Shown here: piece by piece, positions 1-10,673 of the stretch | Layout of the letters: each line of letters starts with the position of its first letter | Numbering within the stretch: the stretch's first letter is position 1 | NCBI GenBank assembly: GCA_963691705.1 | Contig: OY829540.1 | Coordinates: 3,610,001 to 3,674,000, forward strand | Direction of reading: 5' to 3' | Source of the DNA: Viola odorata | Taxonomy: Eukaryota; Streptophyta; Magnoliopsida; Malpighiales; Violaceae | DNA length: 64,000 bases | Translations under genes and position numbers: made by a program | Notes under the pieces: generated by a model | Database searches by the model: none | What the model was told of the DNA's origin: nothing | Seen by the model: only the letters and a program-made list of their open reading frames with translations

Positions 1-20
1 CCTACAAAACAAGTGACCTT

Positions 21-32
21 GCTCCGCTACCA
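21..32 (-). other. primer-binding site of the SIRE-like element
   Basis: The minus strand reads TGGTAGCGGAGC two bases after the LTR end. It resembles the initiator-tRNA-Met site TGGTATCAGAGC with changes in the middle. The same 12 bases follow the LTR of the unrelated palindromic element at 33442-33453, which supports its being a real primer site. Confidence 0.6.
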
Positions 33-34
33 AT

Positions 35-1237
35 TGATAAACGGCCTAGAGGGGGGGTGAATAGGCAAATAAAATTCTAACACAAATAGTAAGGAAATAT
101 GAGTGCGGAAATAGAATGTAAAAACACAAGGATATATAGTGGTTCCAATTCCTCAATGAATTGTACTCCACTACCTAAGAGTCCTCCTCTTAGGATTTTG
201 AACAACGACCACTTCGTTATTTACCTTGAGTTTTTACGGGTTCAACTCAAACCTTACACCTTGGTTTTTCCGGGCTCAACCAATAAACCTTTCACCTTGG
301 TTTTTGCGGGCTCAACCAATAAACCTTACACATGGTTTTCACGGGTTCACCAACAACCTTTACAATGTGATTTTTCCGGGCTCAATCACAACCTAATACA
401 ATTTAGATAACTTGACAAGAGAGTGGTTAAATGGCAACACAAATTGGTGTACAAATAAACTATGTATGATTCAATAATCAACACCAATAAATGAACAAGA
501 ATACCTCAGTAGAAAGCTTAAAACTTACTTGAAAAACTGACGCAAGAATGAGTAAAATCGGATGAGTGAAGCTTGCGTTATGAGAATTTGAATTTGTAAG
601 CTTTGCAAAAATTCAGATTTTGGCTTTGAAAATAGATGAGAGCTTTCTTGAGTTTATGATTGTGTTCTTGTGTTTCTTGTTATTCTTGTTATGTTTAAAC
701 TCATATGGGATGAGTATTTATAGGTATGAAAAAGTAGAAGTTCGGACATGGGAGTATGGGTTCAAAACTAGCCGTTTTTAGTGGAAAAACTAGCTGTTGG
801 AGTCTGTCTCCTGGACGGGGCGGTATGCCGCCAGACACCAACGAGCTGGGGCGGTATGCCGCTAGCTTCGCTTCGGAAAGAATTAAATCTTGCCGAGTCT
901 GGCGGTATGCCGCCAGACACAACCCATTCCTGGCGGTATGCCGCCAGGAACAAAATGTCCCTTAACTCGAGTTCTAAAAATCGTTTTCGCACAAAACCTT
1001 TTTGAAAACTTTCCTTGAGGTATCTTGAACATAAATCAAGTGTTAAATAGAATCATACTTACATGATTAAAGTCCTAATGTACACTTGATCTTCTAGCTT
1101 GCGATATCTTGATTTGTTGCCTCTTATTTGTTCCATCGCAAACTACACACACTTTAACTTCAAATTGCATTAGTAATACTAATTAGTTTGTGTGTCTAAA
1201 ATCATCAAAACAAGAGTAAGTTGCCCTTGGGCTAACA
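35..1237 (-). mobile_element. LTR of a Copia/SIRE-like retrotransposon (element continues off the left edge)
   Basis: Read on the minus strand, this 1,203-bp block starts TGTTAGCCCAAGGGCAACTT (at 1237) and ends GTTTATCA (at 35), the TG...CA ends of an LTR. It is followed after two bases by a primer-binding-site-like sequence, so it is a 5' LTR and the coding part lies left of base 1. The terminal sequence and the GGCCTAGAGGGGGGGTGAATAGG block just inside the U5 end are, from memory, typical of SIRE/Maximus-type plant Copia LTRs. Its target duplication cannot be checked because the other end is outside the window. It holds four hairpin motifs (819-945). The small ORFs inside it are not genes. 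Confidence 0.75.
819..945. repeat. four copies of a short hairpin motif GGCGGTATGCCGCC inside the LTR
   Basis: Copies lie at 819-832, 850-863 (last base changed), 901-914 and 932-945. Each has GC-rich arms and a 4-nt TATG loop. In the third copy the arms extend to 9 bp (GTCTGGCGG / CCGCCAGAC). The block is much more GC-rich than its surroundings and lies in the U3/R part of the LTR read on the minus strand. Confidence 0.8.
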
Positions 1238-3912
1238 TAAACACCTTTTCTTAGTAAGGGTCGATGAGCTTCGTTCTTATATACTCGTGAGATCAAACCG
1301 TCTTTAATAGTCTCGTTAATTCGTATTCACTTATTTCTTACGCTTAATAAAATCGCTAACTTGCTAGAGACAAGATTTGATCATTCTTGAACCCTAGTAG
1401 AGAAGAGTTGTAGTCAGCCTTGAAGGAGTGGGAGCACCCACCGGATAGGCGAAGTAGGCACCTAGTCTCGCGCCAGGCTAGAAGAAATTAGTGATCTAGG
1501 CCAAGACCAGATTGACAACCTAGGGTTTCCATAGGGAGACAACTTGGCCTAGGTGTTGTCTTCCCCTAAACTATTGAGGAAGCGAACAACCATTCAAGAT
1601 AGCAGCCAAACGGATAAATCCTTTAACCAGCAAGGTGTCCCTTGGTTAGGATTATCAGGAAAGGGAGCACCCGCCGGGTAATTTGCAGAGGAAGGAAGTC
1701 AGGAGTGAACAGGAGCACCTGCACTCTATAGCAGTACTATGGATACAGAGATGAACATCCTTGAATCGGTGATCGAGTCATAAGAACGGAAGCTCTCATA
1801 TCGCCCTTACCTGGAATCCCCTTTTATTAGATTTACCAATCTTGACCCCCAATCTTGGCCAACCCTTTGACCAAGATTACTTTGAATTGCTTTACTATCT
1901 TTTGTTCCTGTCTTAATTTTCAGATTCACCCAATCAAAACCAGTGACGAGGAAGTCAACCAAGAAACTACGTCCCCCTAGAGGTCTCTGTGGACGATCCT
2001 CTTACCACAATCTACAAGCCTTTGTGGACAGTGATAAGTTGTATTTCTACCACCATTTTCATATATATTTTACACTTATATTTGACGCGTTCGACGCGCG
2101 ATCAGGTGTAGTAAATCAAACACAGAGGTGCTACTGGGCTTTCAATAAGAGGCAGTGTTCATCCACCATGATCGAAAAATACCATTTTCCTTTCCTTGAG
2201 CTACGTTTGCCATCTAATTGCACAGTTAAGGGAAGAAGAATGGAAGAATGACAAGAAAGGGAATTGGGATTTCAAAAAGAAAAAAAAAGTAATAAGAAAG
2301 AAAAAGAGTGGGCAGCGACGCAATGGGCTAGAGGAAGAAGACAAAGAAGCTTTAGGGTTAGGAAAACAAATTCAATTTCATACGATTAATGTGATTTCCA
2401 TCTTAATAATATGCAGACCAATTTTATTTTTTCCACTTTTTAGTATTTTTAGTGTTGTTATGTATGAAAAAAAAATGAAAAAAGAAAGAAAGAAAAAAGA
2501 AAAAAACGAAAGAAAAAGAAAAAGGAAAAAAAAAGGAAAAAAGTAATTTAATTAATTTCATACCTAGAACCCCAAACAGATCCTCCCCATTTTTCCTTAA
2601 AGGCCAACGAAAATCAACGAAAAAAGAGAGCTCTCGGCCAAATCCAAATCCTCTCCCTCATTTCAATTCCTCTTCAATCACGACCTCAGCCATCAATAAT
2701 CCAATCTCTGCCCAAATCACAAATCCAAACAATCATCCCCTAAAAATCCAAATTCAATCCCTGCAAATTCAATTAAATCCAATTCCCATGCCATACAATT
2801 AAATTAAATTCAGCCAAATTAATTAGCCACCTGCAAAAAAAACCAAAATCAAATCAGCCCCGCAACCACTTCAAAACAGCCATAAAATCAGCTCCAAAAG
2901 CCAGCTCCCAAACAACCAAAAACAACCCCAAAATCACCCAAAAATCTGCACCAAAACCACACCCAAACAACCCAAAAACAACCCCGAAACAGCATCCCAA
3001 ACTGACCCGAAACAGCCACCCAAACAGCCCCAAAACTCCCAAAATCACCTACAAAAATAGCCTAAATCCACCTCCAAAAGCCAGCTCCCAAGCAACCAAA
3101 AACAGCCCCAACATCACCCAAAAAATCTGCCGAAACCCATTGTATACCTATTCCGGTTATATTTAGCCGAGTTCAAAATTAGTCCGATTACATGCAAAAT
3201 TGGTGAGATTATTACCGTTTTATTAATCTTTACCAAAGCGACGCCAGTATCGTCATTGGGCCATTGCACGTGATTAATCCTATTTACTAGGTGATTCTAA
3301 GCATGCATAGACTAGCAAAGTACCGTTTTATATGAATGCGAAAAAAAACACATTGAAAAGAGAAAAACCGGGAAGTGGGGTCGAAGCCGCGCACATAAAC
3401 ACATTCGTCAAGATAGCATAAATTAAAATACAATCGTGGGGTCGAAGCCGCACATGAAACACATTCATCAAAATAAAGCGTAAATTCGTGGGGACGAAGC
3501 CGCACATGAAACAAGCATAAAATAAAGCACATTCAATGGTATAAGCATCATGCAAACTGATTAATTCAAATTCTAACAATCATGCATTAAAATACGTTTA
3601 TCCAAAATAAAGAGGGGAAAAAGGAAAACATACCTGGAGAGCTTTACCTGCAGATCAAAGATTAGTGGCAACAATTAATAATAAAATAGATAAATACTGC
3701 AAATAAATATTACAAATTAATTACAAATTCCCAAATAAATAAATACAACAATTAAATTCTCCATTCGAGCTCCGCAATTGGGAATGAACATCGAACTCCT
3801 CGTCGAACTCCATCAAACTCGTCGAGCATCATCATGCAAACAAAACATACGAACAACATAGACAAATAAACGCGTAATCCACGGCTTAGTAATCCACGGC
3901 TTTACAATTTAG
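1238..3912. other. gene-free, repeat-derived region
   Basis: No convincing gene is present. The stretch 1380-2140 (blocks such as GGGAGCACCCACCGGATAGG, and a segment near 1970-2000 resembling the ...CTCTGTGGACGATCC... part of Athila-type Ty3 LTRs) looks like degraded LTR-retrotransposon DNA, but I could not find ends or a target duplication. Bases 2270-2550 are an A/G-rich low-complexity tract, which produces a lysine-rich pseudo-ORF. Bases 2820-3130 are C/A-rich low-complexity with repeated CCAAAAACA-type blocks. Near 3880-3900 a short AATCCACGGCTT block occurs twice. Confidence 0.4.
3373..3520. repeat. three imperfect tandem copies of a ~55-60 bp unit
   Basis: The block GTGGGGTCGAAGCCGCACAT (with variants GTGGGGTCGAAGCCGCGCAC and GTGGGGACGAAGCCGCACAT) recurs three times, each time followed by an A-rich spacer with ACACATTC and AAATAAAGC-like words. 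No gene is associated. It is probably part of an old transposable element. Confidence 0.6.
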
Positions 3913-4859
3913 CAAGCAATGCTAATGGTTCTATCCTTAATCATGGGTACTGGAATGGGCAGCAGTGGCTCTGGAATATTCAGTGGCGCCGTGAGCTTTA
4001 TGAGTGGGAAATGGAAGAATGAATTGGCTTGGCTTCTCTTATCACGGTGCCAAATAATAATATTGGTAATGCTAATAATAGGTGGCACTTAAATTCAGAT
4101 GGAGAATTTTCGGTTGGTTCCTGGTCCATGGGTTACGACAATCAACGCTTTCAGGCAAATCAGAGCTTAGAGTCATGCTGGTCTAGTTTAGTCCCTTACA
4201 GGGTAGAATTTTTCCTTTGGCTGGCATTACGTGGGCGTTTGGTTACTAGGGAATTTCTCTACATTCGTGGCATGCTCAACGAGGAGGACAACGTTTGTTC
4301 TATGTGTGCTAGGCAAGGAGAATCAGTCCAACATATTTTACTCCACTGTCAAACTTCCTACTCTTGCTGGAACGCTGTGATGTTATGGTTAGGAGTATCC
4401 TGGTGTCCTCCGCGGACAATTGGTGACTTATGGGCTTCTTGGGAGACCTTACTTCCAAGAGGAGGGAGGCAGTTTAAAGAGAAATGGAATGTACTGTTTT
4501 ATGCTATGATGTGGAGCTTGTGGTTGCAGAGAAACCAGGTAGTTTTCAATCAACACTCCTTTTGCTCGCGACGTGTCTTCAATTCAGCCTACTCGTTTTG
4601 GTACAGATGGTTAAAGAGTACAGATCATACATTCCCTTACAGTTTGGGAATGATGATGCTGTCTCCTTCTTGGTTACTATCGTTGGGTCGGACAGTTCAG
4701 TAGTCTAGTTTTCTTGGTTCCTCTTTGGTGGTTTCTAGCGTAGTCCTTTGGTAACTTCCTCTCTGGAGGAGCAACCTTATGTACATTCTATCCTTTCTTT
4801 CTATTGCCTACAGCTTCTAGGCACGAATAAAATCTTCAGCCTATTAAAAAAAAAAAAAA
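3913..4859 (+). mobile_element. 5'-truncated LINE (L1-type) 3' end with poly-A tail
   Basis: The reading frame runs from about 3915 to a stop at 4701-4703, with one in-frame TGA at 4020-4022. It encodes the reverse-transcriptase-associated zinc-binding region of plant L1 LINEs. W-rich blocks (QWRRELYEWE before the stop codon, SLVPYRVEFFLWLALRGRL) lead to the Cys/His cluster around C-x2-C...H-x4-C (VCSMC, HILLHC), then WSLWLQRNQVVF. It ends in a 3' UTR and a 14-A tail (4846-4859). The methionine start that the frame suggests at 4029 is really TTG. The piece is a dead 5'-truncated insertion. I found no clear target duplication. Confidence 0.85.
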
Positions 4860-5284
4860 CCCCCAAACACCACCGTGATTCTTATTTATTATATGTGCCA
4901 TTACACATTTCAACAATCTACACACAAACAAAAATTAATTTTAGAATAGGAAAACATATATAAAGATACTAAAAAAAATTAATTATTTATGATATTAGAT
5001 AAATATTAGGTGGTAGATGTTAGATTATAAATAAATTGATTAAAAATATATATAAAGATACTAAAAAAATTAATTATAACACTTGAAATAAATTGTGCCA
5101 TTTTACATTCAAACCATAATTTTGAAAAACTGTTTTACCAAACACCTCAACTATCTCACAACACTTTAAAAAAAATTTACCAAACAGCACACTCCGTTTC
5201 CCAGAAGTCGTTTTCCCACAAAACTTTTTTCCACATAATCGGAACGCCAAATAGACCCTATAAGGCATAAGGTTTCGTAATAAC
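4860..5284. other. AT-rich intergenic DNA
   Basis: No gene seen. A block reading ATAAAGATACTAAAAAAA followed by TTAATTA occurs twice, about 90 bp apart (near 4960 and 5052). Confidence 0.4.
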
Positions 5285-5414
5285 TACTCCCTCCGGGGGA
5301 AATAAACATCGTTTTAGGATTTGCTTTTACTGTTCATTTTACTTGTATTTTTAGTGTTAAACCTACTGAATATTGGGATGCGAGGAAGTCATTTAATTTG
5401 CACTACAGGGAGTG
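5285..5414. mobile_element. degraded Stowaway-like MITE
   Basis: The left end reads TACTCCCTCCGG and the right end AGGGAGT. The internal words (TACTGTTCATTTTACTTG, TTTTAGTGTTAAACCTACTGAATATT) are shared with the better-preserved copies at 7425 and 15981. Total length is about 130 bp. Confidence 0.55.
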
Positions 5415-5544
5415 ATAAACAATCCATATCGTTTTTTTGGGATATGAATTACAATTAGGTGAATTATGTGGAAATGAATAACCACACGTATACTACTCGA
5501 TCGATCGAGTTCCTTTGAATTAGAAAACTTCCACTGGTTGCGCC

Positions 5545-5552
5545 TATTTAAG
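5545..5552 (+). promoter_or_regulatory. probable TATA box of the BAHD gene
   Basis: TATTTAAG lies 77 bp upstream of the ATG at 5629. It is the only TATA-like sequence at a sensible distance. Confidence 0.45.
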
Positions 5553-5628
5553 TGCTGACCAGCACAGGCGATTGGATATCCACATAAAGAACAGCAAAAG
5601 AAGTAGTTAGCTTGGCAAATCCCTAATC

Positions 5629-7098
5629 ATGGCTCCATCTAACTCGGTTGTAGCGGTACTTGAAGTGACCCGAGTCACCCCACTGTTTGACGACTCACCG
5701 GATCATGAGTTGTCACCAGCCACCGAGTTCTCACTTCCCCTTACATTCCTTGACACATGTCGCCTGAAAATTGATCCACCGGAGAGCATCTTCTACTACA
5801 AGCTCTCCGAGTCAACATCGAGTTTCTTCAACTCGGTCATCGTTCCAAGACTCAAACACTCGCTTTCCATCACCCTGAGTCATTTTCTCCCGCTCGCCGG
5901 TAGACTCACTTGGCCTCCCCATTCCACCAAACCACACATCCTCTACACCCCACCAAACGATGGCGTGTCATTGACAGTTGCTGAGTCCAATGCAGACCTC
6001 GACCGCCTTACTGACAACCAAATCCTCGAAGCGGGTGAGTTATATTGTTACGTACCTGAGTTGCAAACACCATCGCCAAATTATAACTCATTAACGTTAA
6101 CGGAAAGCAAAGGACTTGCGTTGCAAGTAACAAACTTCCGGAACCAAGGGTTTTGCATTGGCATATCCATCCACCACTCCATGCTAGATGCAAGAACCCT
6201 AAGCATGTTCCTGAAAGCGTGGGCCCACGTGTCCAAATTACAAGTATTATCATTGCTACCGGAACTAACCCCATTTTACGATCGAACACCGATCCTACTC
6301 CGAGATTCGGAGGGGACCGACATGGAGTACATCAACAACTGGTTTTCCCTCACGAACCGGCCAGACGTAGACACCACCCCAAGAAGCCTGAAACTGCCGG
6401 CTCAGAACCCACCACTGAATGGCATCGTGCGGGGAATCTTCGAACTATCTGACCACGACATAAACAAGCTACGTCAAAAGGTGGTCAAGATATCTCAGAT
6501 ATCACAAAATGATGATAAAGATCGACAATACTACTTCTCAACATTTGTTCTGTCAGTTGCATATACTGTAGCTCAGCTGGTAAAGGCGAGACAAGTAGGG
6601 AGCAAGACAGAGGTTGTTATAGGGTTCAGTGCGGACTTCAGAGGGGACCAAACACGTGCTAAACCTTCGATTTCGAGCAACTATTTCGGGAACTGCGTCG
6701 GTCACTGTGCGGTAAGTTTGGAGGCAGGAGAGGTTGTGAAGGGATGGGATGGGGTCGCAGCGGTGGCGGAGAAGCTAAGAGAGGAGATTATAGGGTTAAA
6801 AGATGGTGGTGGGTTGGAGAGAGCGAAGCAAAACTTTAAGAATAGTTTTTTTAAGGATTGGAAAGATGCAGTTGTGCTTGGGGTGAGCGGGTCGCCCAGG
6901 GTTGGTTTTTATGGGTTGGATTTCGGGTGGGGAACACCGGACAGAGTGGAAACTACGTACATTCATCGGAACGGTTTTATATATGTAGGTGATAGTAAGA
7001 AATATAGGTGCGATGGAGTTGAAGTTGGCGTTGCTATGAACAAACATGGAATGGACAAGTTTGCTTCTTCTTTCCTAAATGGTCTTCAACAACTTTGA
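5629..7098 (+). CDS. BAHD acyltransferase (malonyltransferase-like), single exon
   Basis: Intact 489-aa protein of the BAHD acyl-CoA-dependent transferase family. It carries the catalytic HxxxD motif (H183-S-M-L-D187), the structural DFGWG motif (D431-G435) and the YFGNC block (Y352-C356) shared by the anthocyanin/phenolic glucoside malonyltransferase clade. Family knowledge suggests transfer of an acyl group, probably malonyl, from its CoA ester to a glycosylated flavonoid or phenolic in the cytosol. The precise substrate cannot be told from sequence. Length and lack of introns fit that clade. The start follows CCTAATCATGGCTCC and is the first ATG after the TATA box. No signal peptide or membrane segment is present. 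Its GC-richer codon use contrasts with the AT-rich flanks. No neighbour suggests a cluster. Confidence 0.93.
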   Translation: MAPSNSVVAVLEVTRVTPLFDDSPDHELSPATEFSLPLTFLDTCRLKIDPPESIFYYKLSESTSSFFNSVIVPRLKHSLSITLSHFLPLAGRLTWPPHSTKPHILYTPPNDGVSLTVAESNADLDRLTDNQILEAGELYCYVPELQTPSPNYNSLTLTESKGLALQVTNFRNQGFCIGISIHHSMLDARTLSMFLKAWAHVSKLQVLSLLPELTPFYDRTPILLRDSEGTDMEYINNWFSLTNRPDVDTTPRSLKLPAQNPPLNGIVRGIFELSDHDINKLRQKVVKISQISQNDDKDRQYYFSTFVLSVAYTVAQLVKARQVGSKTEVVIGFSADFRGDQTRAKPSISSNYFGNCVGHCAVSLEAGEVVKGWDGVAAVAEKLREEIIGLKDGGGLERAKQNFKNSFFKDWKDAVVLGVSGSPRVGFYGLDFGWGTPDRVETTYIHRNGFIYVGDSKKYRCDGVEVGVAMNKHGMDKFASSFLNGLQQL

Positions 7099-7424
7099 AT
7101 TCAAAGCTAGCTACTATATGTTAAGTGTTTCTTCTTTTTCTTTGTTGTTTCCATTGATCTTTTTCATTGTACTATTCAACTTTGAATTAATTTGTGATTT
7201 TTTTATGGGCAAGAGTGAGGTTAAATTGTATTACTAGCCTCTTTAATTTATTCATTTAAATACATTTTATTCTTATTAGATTTTTATAGCATGTGTCATT
7301 TCACGTGCAAAATTTACATAATAAATAGTTATTAATTTAAATTATACATTATATAATTCTTTTACAAAATTAACACCAATTATATTATTAATTATTATTA
7401 TAATACAAAAGATTCTTTCATTAT

Positions 7425-7554
7425 ATTTCCTCTGTCCGGTATTAACTGTCTTTTTAGAATAGTAACTTTCAGTAGGTTTTACACTAAAAAGTCAAGTAAA
7501 GTGTACAGTAATTTTCCGTAGATTTTCGCCACTTAATACCGGACGGAGAGAGTA
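7425..7554. mobile_element. Stowaway-like MITE (~130 bp)
   Basis: The termini are inverted: left TCCTCTGTCCGGTATTAA, right TTAATACCGGACGGAGAGA. Internal sequence includes the ACTTTCAGTAGGTTTTACAC words seen in the related copies. It lies about 330 bp 3' of the BAHD stop codon. Confidence 0.75.
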
Positions 7555-8379
7555 ACAAATTTCTACAAAAACCGTGAACACAATCTTAGAAAAAAACATA
7601 AGCTTAATTATTTATTTCTGGTTTTTCTCTTTTCTTTTCAATGGATCAATTAACCAACTAACGTATTTATCTAATTTTAATTTAAAGTAAATTTAAGAAT
7701 AAATTACATTTAAAAAAGAAAAAGAAAAGACCAAGAAGAAGTCTTGTAGTAGATGATTATGGTTTATGAAAAAGAAATGGAAAAAGAAAGGAAAGGAGGA
7801 ATGCTAAAACAGTATTTACATTTAAAACAATTGCAGATCTACCCAACTTACCCCACTAGCTATTGATAATAATAATGAGCATGGGCCCAATCTATTAAAT
7901 TGGTTGCATTATGCAGTGGAAACTGGAAACTGGAAACTGGAAACTGACTACTACCCAGCTGCCTCTTTTCATATACACATGCAAGATAATGTTACATCCA
8001 TTCAACCAATAGCATCCCTGCACCTGTCCCCCTTATCCCCTGACACTGACAGTGTTTTCCTTTTTAATCTGGTTTTGTAATCTTGATTGGCTGCGGTTGC
8101 AGCGGAACCTTTTGCTTTTGTCATGGTCCTCATGACTATAATATATATCCATCAGCTTATTTAAAAAAAAGAATGGCAATAAATTATTGCACTCAAAAGG
8201 CCCAAAACCATATAGCTGCAGTAACACTATATATCCAGCCCAGTAACACATCCGCTACAAGCTGCCACACACTCCCTATTTAATTCTCTCTTTCGATTGT
8301 TTTTTCCCCAACCACAATACCCATAAAAAACACCTATCCCTTTGAAGTATTTAACCTTCAGATTAATTGCTATCTATAT
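7555..8379. other. AT-rich intergenic DNA
   Basis: No gene is recognised. Only a short tandem repeat at 7918-7945 stands out. Confidence 0.4.
7918..7945. repeat. microsatellite-like (GGAAACT)x4
   Basis: Four perfect copies of a 7-bp unit. Confidence 0.95.
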
Positions 8380-8690
8380 ACTTTTTTTTATCAGGAATAA
8401 GCCAAAAACAAGTATTACATGAAATGGGCTAAAGCCAGAAAGAGATCACAAATAGAGATATAAGTCTAAAACAATTAGACAGATAGTAGCCAACATGGCC
8501 CAGAGAGTTAATGGCAGAAAAGAAGCCCAACCCGTAAAACTAAGCATCCCGGATTACACAGTAGCAACCCTAAACTTCACCCACGCCCTTGATCACCGCT
8601 GCCGCTGCGCCAGACCCGCCGTCGATTCCCGGACTCAAAACACCATCAATCTGCAGATCTTAAACTCGTCAACTCGCGAGGCATTATAAG
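8380..8690 (-). mobile_element. possible antisense retroposon (LINE/SINE) 3' end
   Basis: On the minus strand the segment ends ...TTCATGTAATACTTG...CCTGATAAAAAAAAG, a 3' end and A-tail like those of the window's LINEs (CTGATTA-An, CCTATTA-An). Its body is GC-richer than the surroundings. No target duplication or protein domain was found, so the assignment is weak. Confidence 0.3.
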
Positions 8691-9684
8691 GCTCCCACGA
8701 AGCTCAGAAGAAAGATCTCCATTACTACATTCATCTAGGCTTATTAATTTTTAGTTTAACGTAACTCATTTGCTATATCAACGTGATAAAATATTAATAG
8801 AAATTTAAATTTATGTATTTTTTTTTACAAGGATTTTTAGTCAAATGTTGTTTTGCAATAATTTTTGTGATATATTCCTGGTCCTGGACTCTTTTTGGTC
8901 AACGCATTTGTCCTCTCGTTTTCCATTCTTTGGCGGCCTTTATTAATCTTTTAGCCTTTGGATGAATTCACAAAGAGTCATTGCCTACGTCTTTTTTGGT
9001 TCAAAGTTCAAACCATCATTCAAGTCTGCCTCAATCCTCATCCCTATGATCATGGACTCATTGCTTTGTTTCCTATGTTTTCTTCCTCCTCTACTTTCCT
9101 TATAATTGTTTTAGTAATCTTTTATCGTTTTCAAGTACATGCAAAAAAAAATTGTAAATGAGTTGAGCAAAGTCGAGTCGAGTCAAGTTTATGGGTGATC
9201 AAATTTGGTTCGCTAGATTTTAAAAAAAATTAATCTCAACTCAAGTTCGTGACAAACTTAAACAATAAAATTCAAACTTGACTCGTTTTTTTTTTTATAG
9301 TTCGACGTTGGCTCAAACCGCTCAAGATTAAACAAGTTTTGGCTAGCTGTTTTAGAGTAATTAAGTTTGATATGTTTATTTTACCGAATAAGTTTAATTA
9401 TATCATTTGATCAATCCCTTAAGGTAAATAAGTTTTTTTCTAAAAAATCACATATACATATCTGCATTATACTCTATTTTAAAGTAAGCTTATGCCCAAG
9501 TCATTAAGGTTGGGGTTAGAAAGAGTTCAGAAGTTTAAATCCTTAAATAGAAAAATTTAAGAAGGCCCATTAAATACGACCATGATAAAACCTAAAATCA
9601 CAATTAAATTTATATAAAAATTTCAATTTGTCAAAAATCTTTAAGTAAATGATTTCCTCAAAATGCATTTACGAGTACACTAAT
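8691..9684. other. AT-rich intergenic DNA
   Basis: No gene or clear element seen. Confidence 0.4.
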
Positions 9685-10144
9685 TAGGGTTGTTCACGAT
9701 TTGGTTCGATTTAGTTTTTGGACAAAATCGTGGATCACCTGATTATTATGGTTCTTTAAATTGGAGAACAAGACTTGGACTAAAACAAATGGTCCAGTTC
9801 AGTTTGATTCCATTTATTTCGATCCGATTTTGGTTCGATTTCGGTTCTAACCTATTATTATAAATATTAATAATAAATATCTAATATTAATATTATAAAT
9901 ATTTTCTCTATCTATTTTCTATCCATTTTCTAATTTACATATTATAATAAATATTATTTTATATATAAAAAAATTATAAAGAAATATAGACACATGGTCC
10001 GGTTTCACTTACCGAATTTCAAAGTTTTAGAACTGGTTTGGACCGAAATATTTCTAATTTGTATATTTTAGAATCGGAATTCGACTGATTTTTTATCGAT
10101 TCCAATTTGGTTCGAATTTGACCGATTTTTATTTGACTGCCCTA
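9685..10144. mobile_element. possible non-autonomous hAT-like element
   Basis: The left end TAGGGTTGTTCACG and the right end (reverse complement TAGGGCAGTCAAA) resemble the TAGGG-type ends of hAT elements. Between them are many GGTTCGATTT-type words. The flanking 8-mers (ACACTAAT, CACATAAT) agree only partly, so a target duplication is not established. Confidence 0.3.
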
Positions 10145-10255
10145 CACATAATTATATATACAAAAATCCTAGAGGATTAAATAGCTCTTATTTATTAAAG
10201 TTTGATCCATGAGTTTTAATTGAGATAATTAATAAACTTCACTCCTAAGCCTACT

Positions 10256-10673
10256 AAAAAACTTTAACGATATGCGGTTATTTGGACCATATGGAAGACT
10301 CGCAACGAAGTGGTGTTCAGAGATACGGAGTACAATAAATCGAGATGTATTAATATGATTTATTCGTTGTGGCATTGGTGGTTGAAAAGTAAGGACAACG
10401 GGTTCGCCTACAGTATGCCCGATGTTCTTCATTCCCCGGCATGGTTACTCAATCGGTGAATCCAACCTAGTTGTTTCTCAGATGTACGTTGTTGAAGAGT
10501 CAGGTCCAATAGTGGGTTAGGGAGTCAGTCCTTTGCCCTTTCTTTGGGGCTTCGTTAGAGCGTATGTTGCACCGCTTCTGAAGCGGTGTTTTGTAAACTT
10601 CAGTCATGTTTTTCATGACAATTAAATTCAATATAACTTTCTGCTGATTAAAAAAAAAAAAAAACTTTAACGA
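10256..10673 (+). mobile_element. severely 5'-truncated LINE with 15-bp target-site duplication
   Basis: The body 10271-10658 encodes only the C-terminal tail of a LINE ORF2 (WTIWKTRNEVVF..., ending SPAWLLNR-stop near 10459), then a 3' UTR and an A-tail. It is bracketed by identical 15-mers AAAAAACTTTAACGA at 10256-10270 and 10659-10673. The insertion is therefore about 390 bp and complete at both ends. Confidence 0.9.

Noticed and set aside
2196..2546. 116-codon Lys-rich frame
   Set aside because: Made by an A/G-rich low-complexity tract; ends in a long run of lysine and arginine codons with no recognisable protein.
4029..4703. Independent 224-codon gene
   Set aside because: The apparent start is TTG and the frame continues upstream past a single TGA with LINE motifs; it is a LINE remnant.
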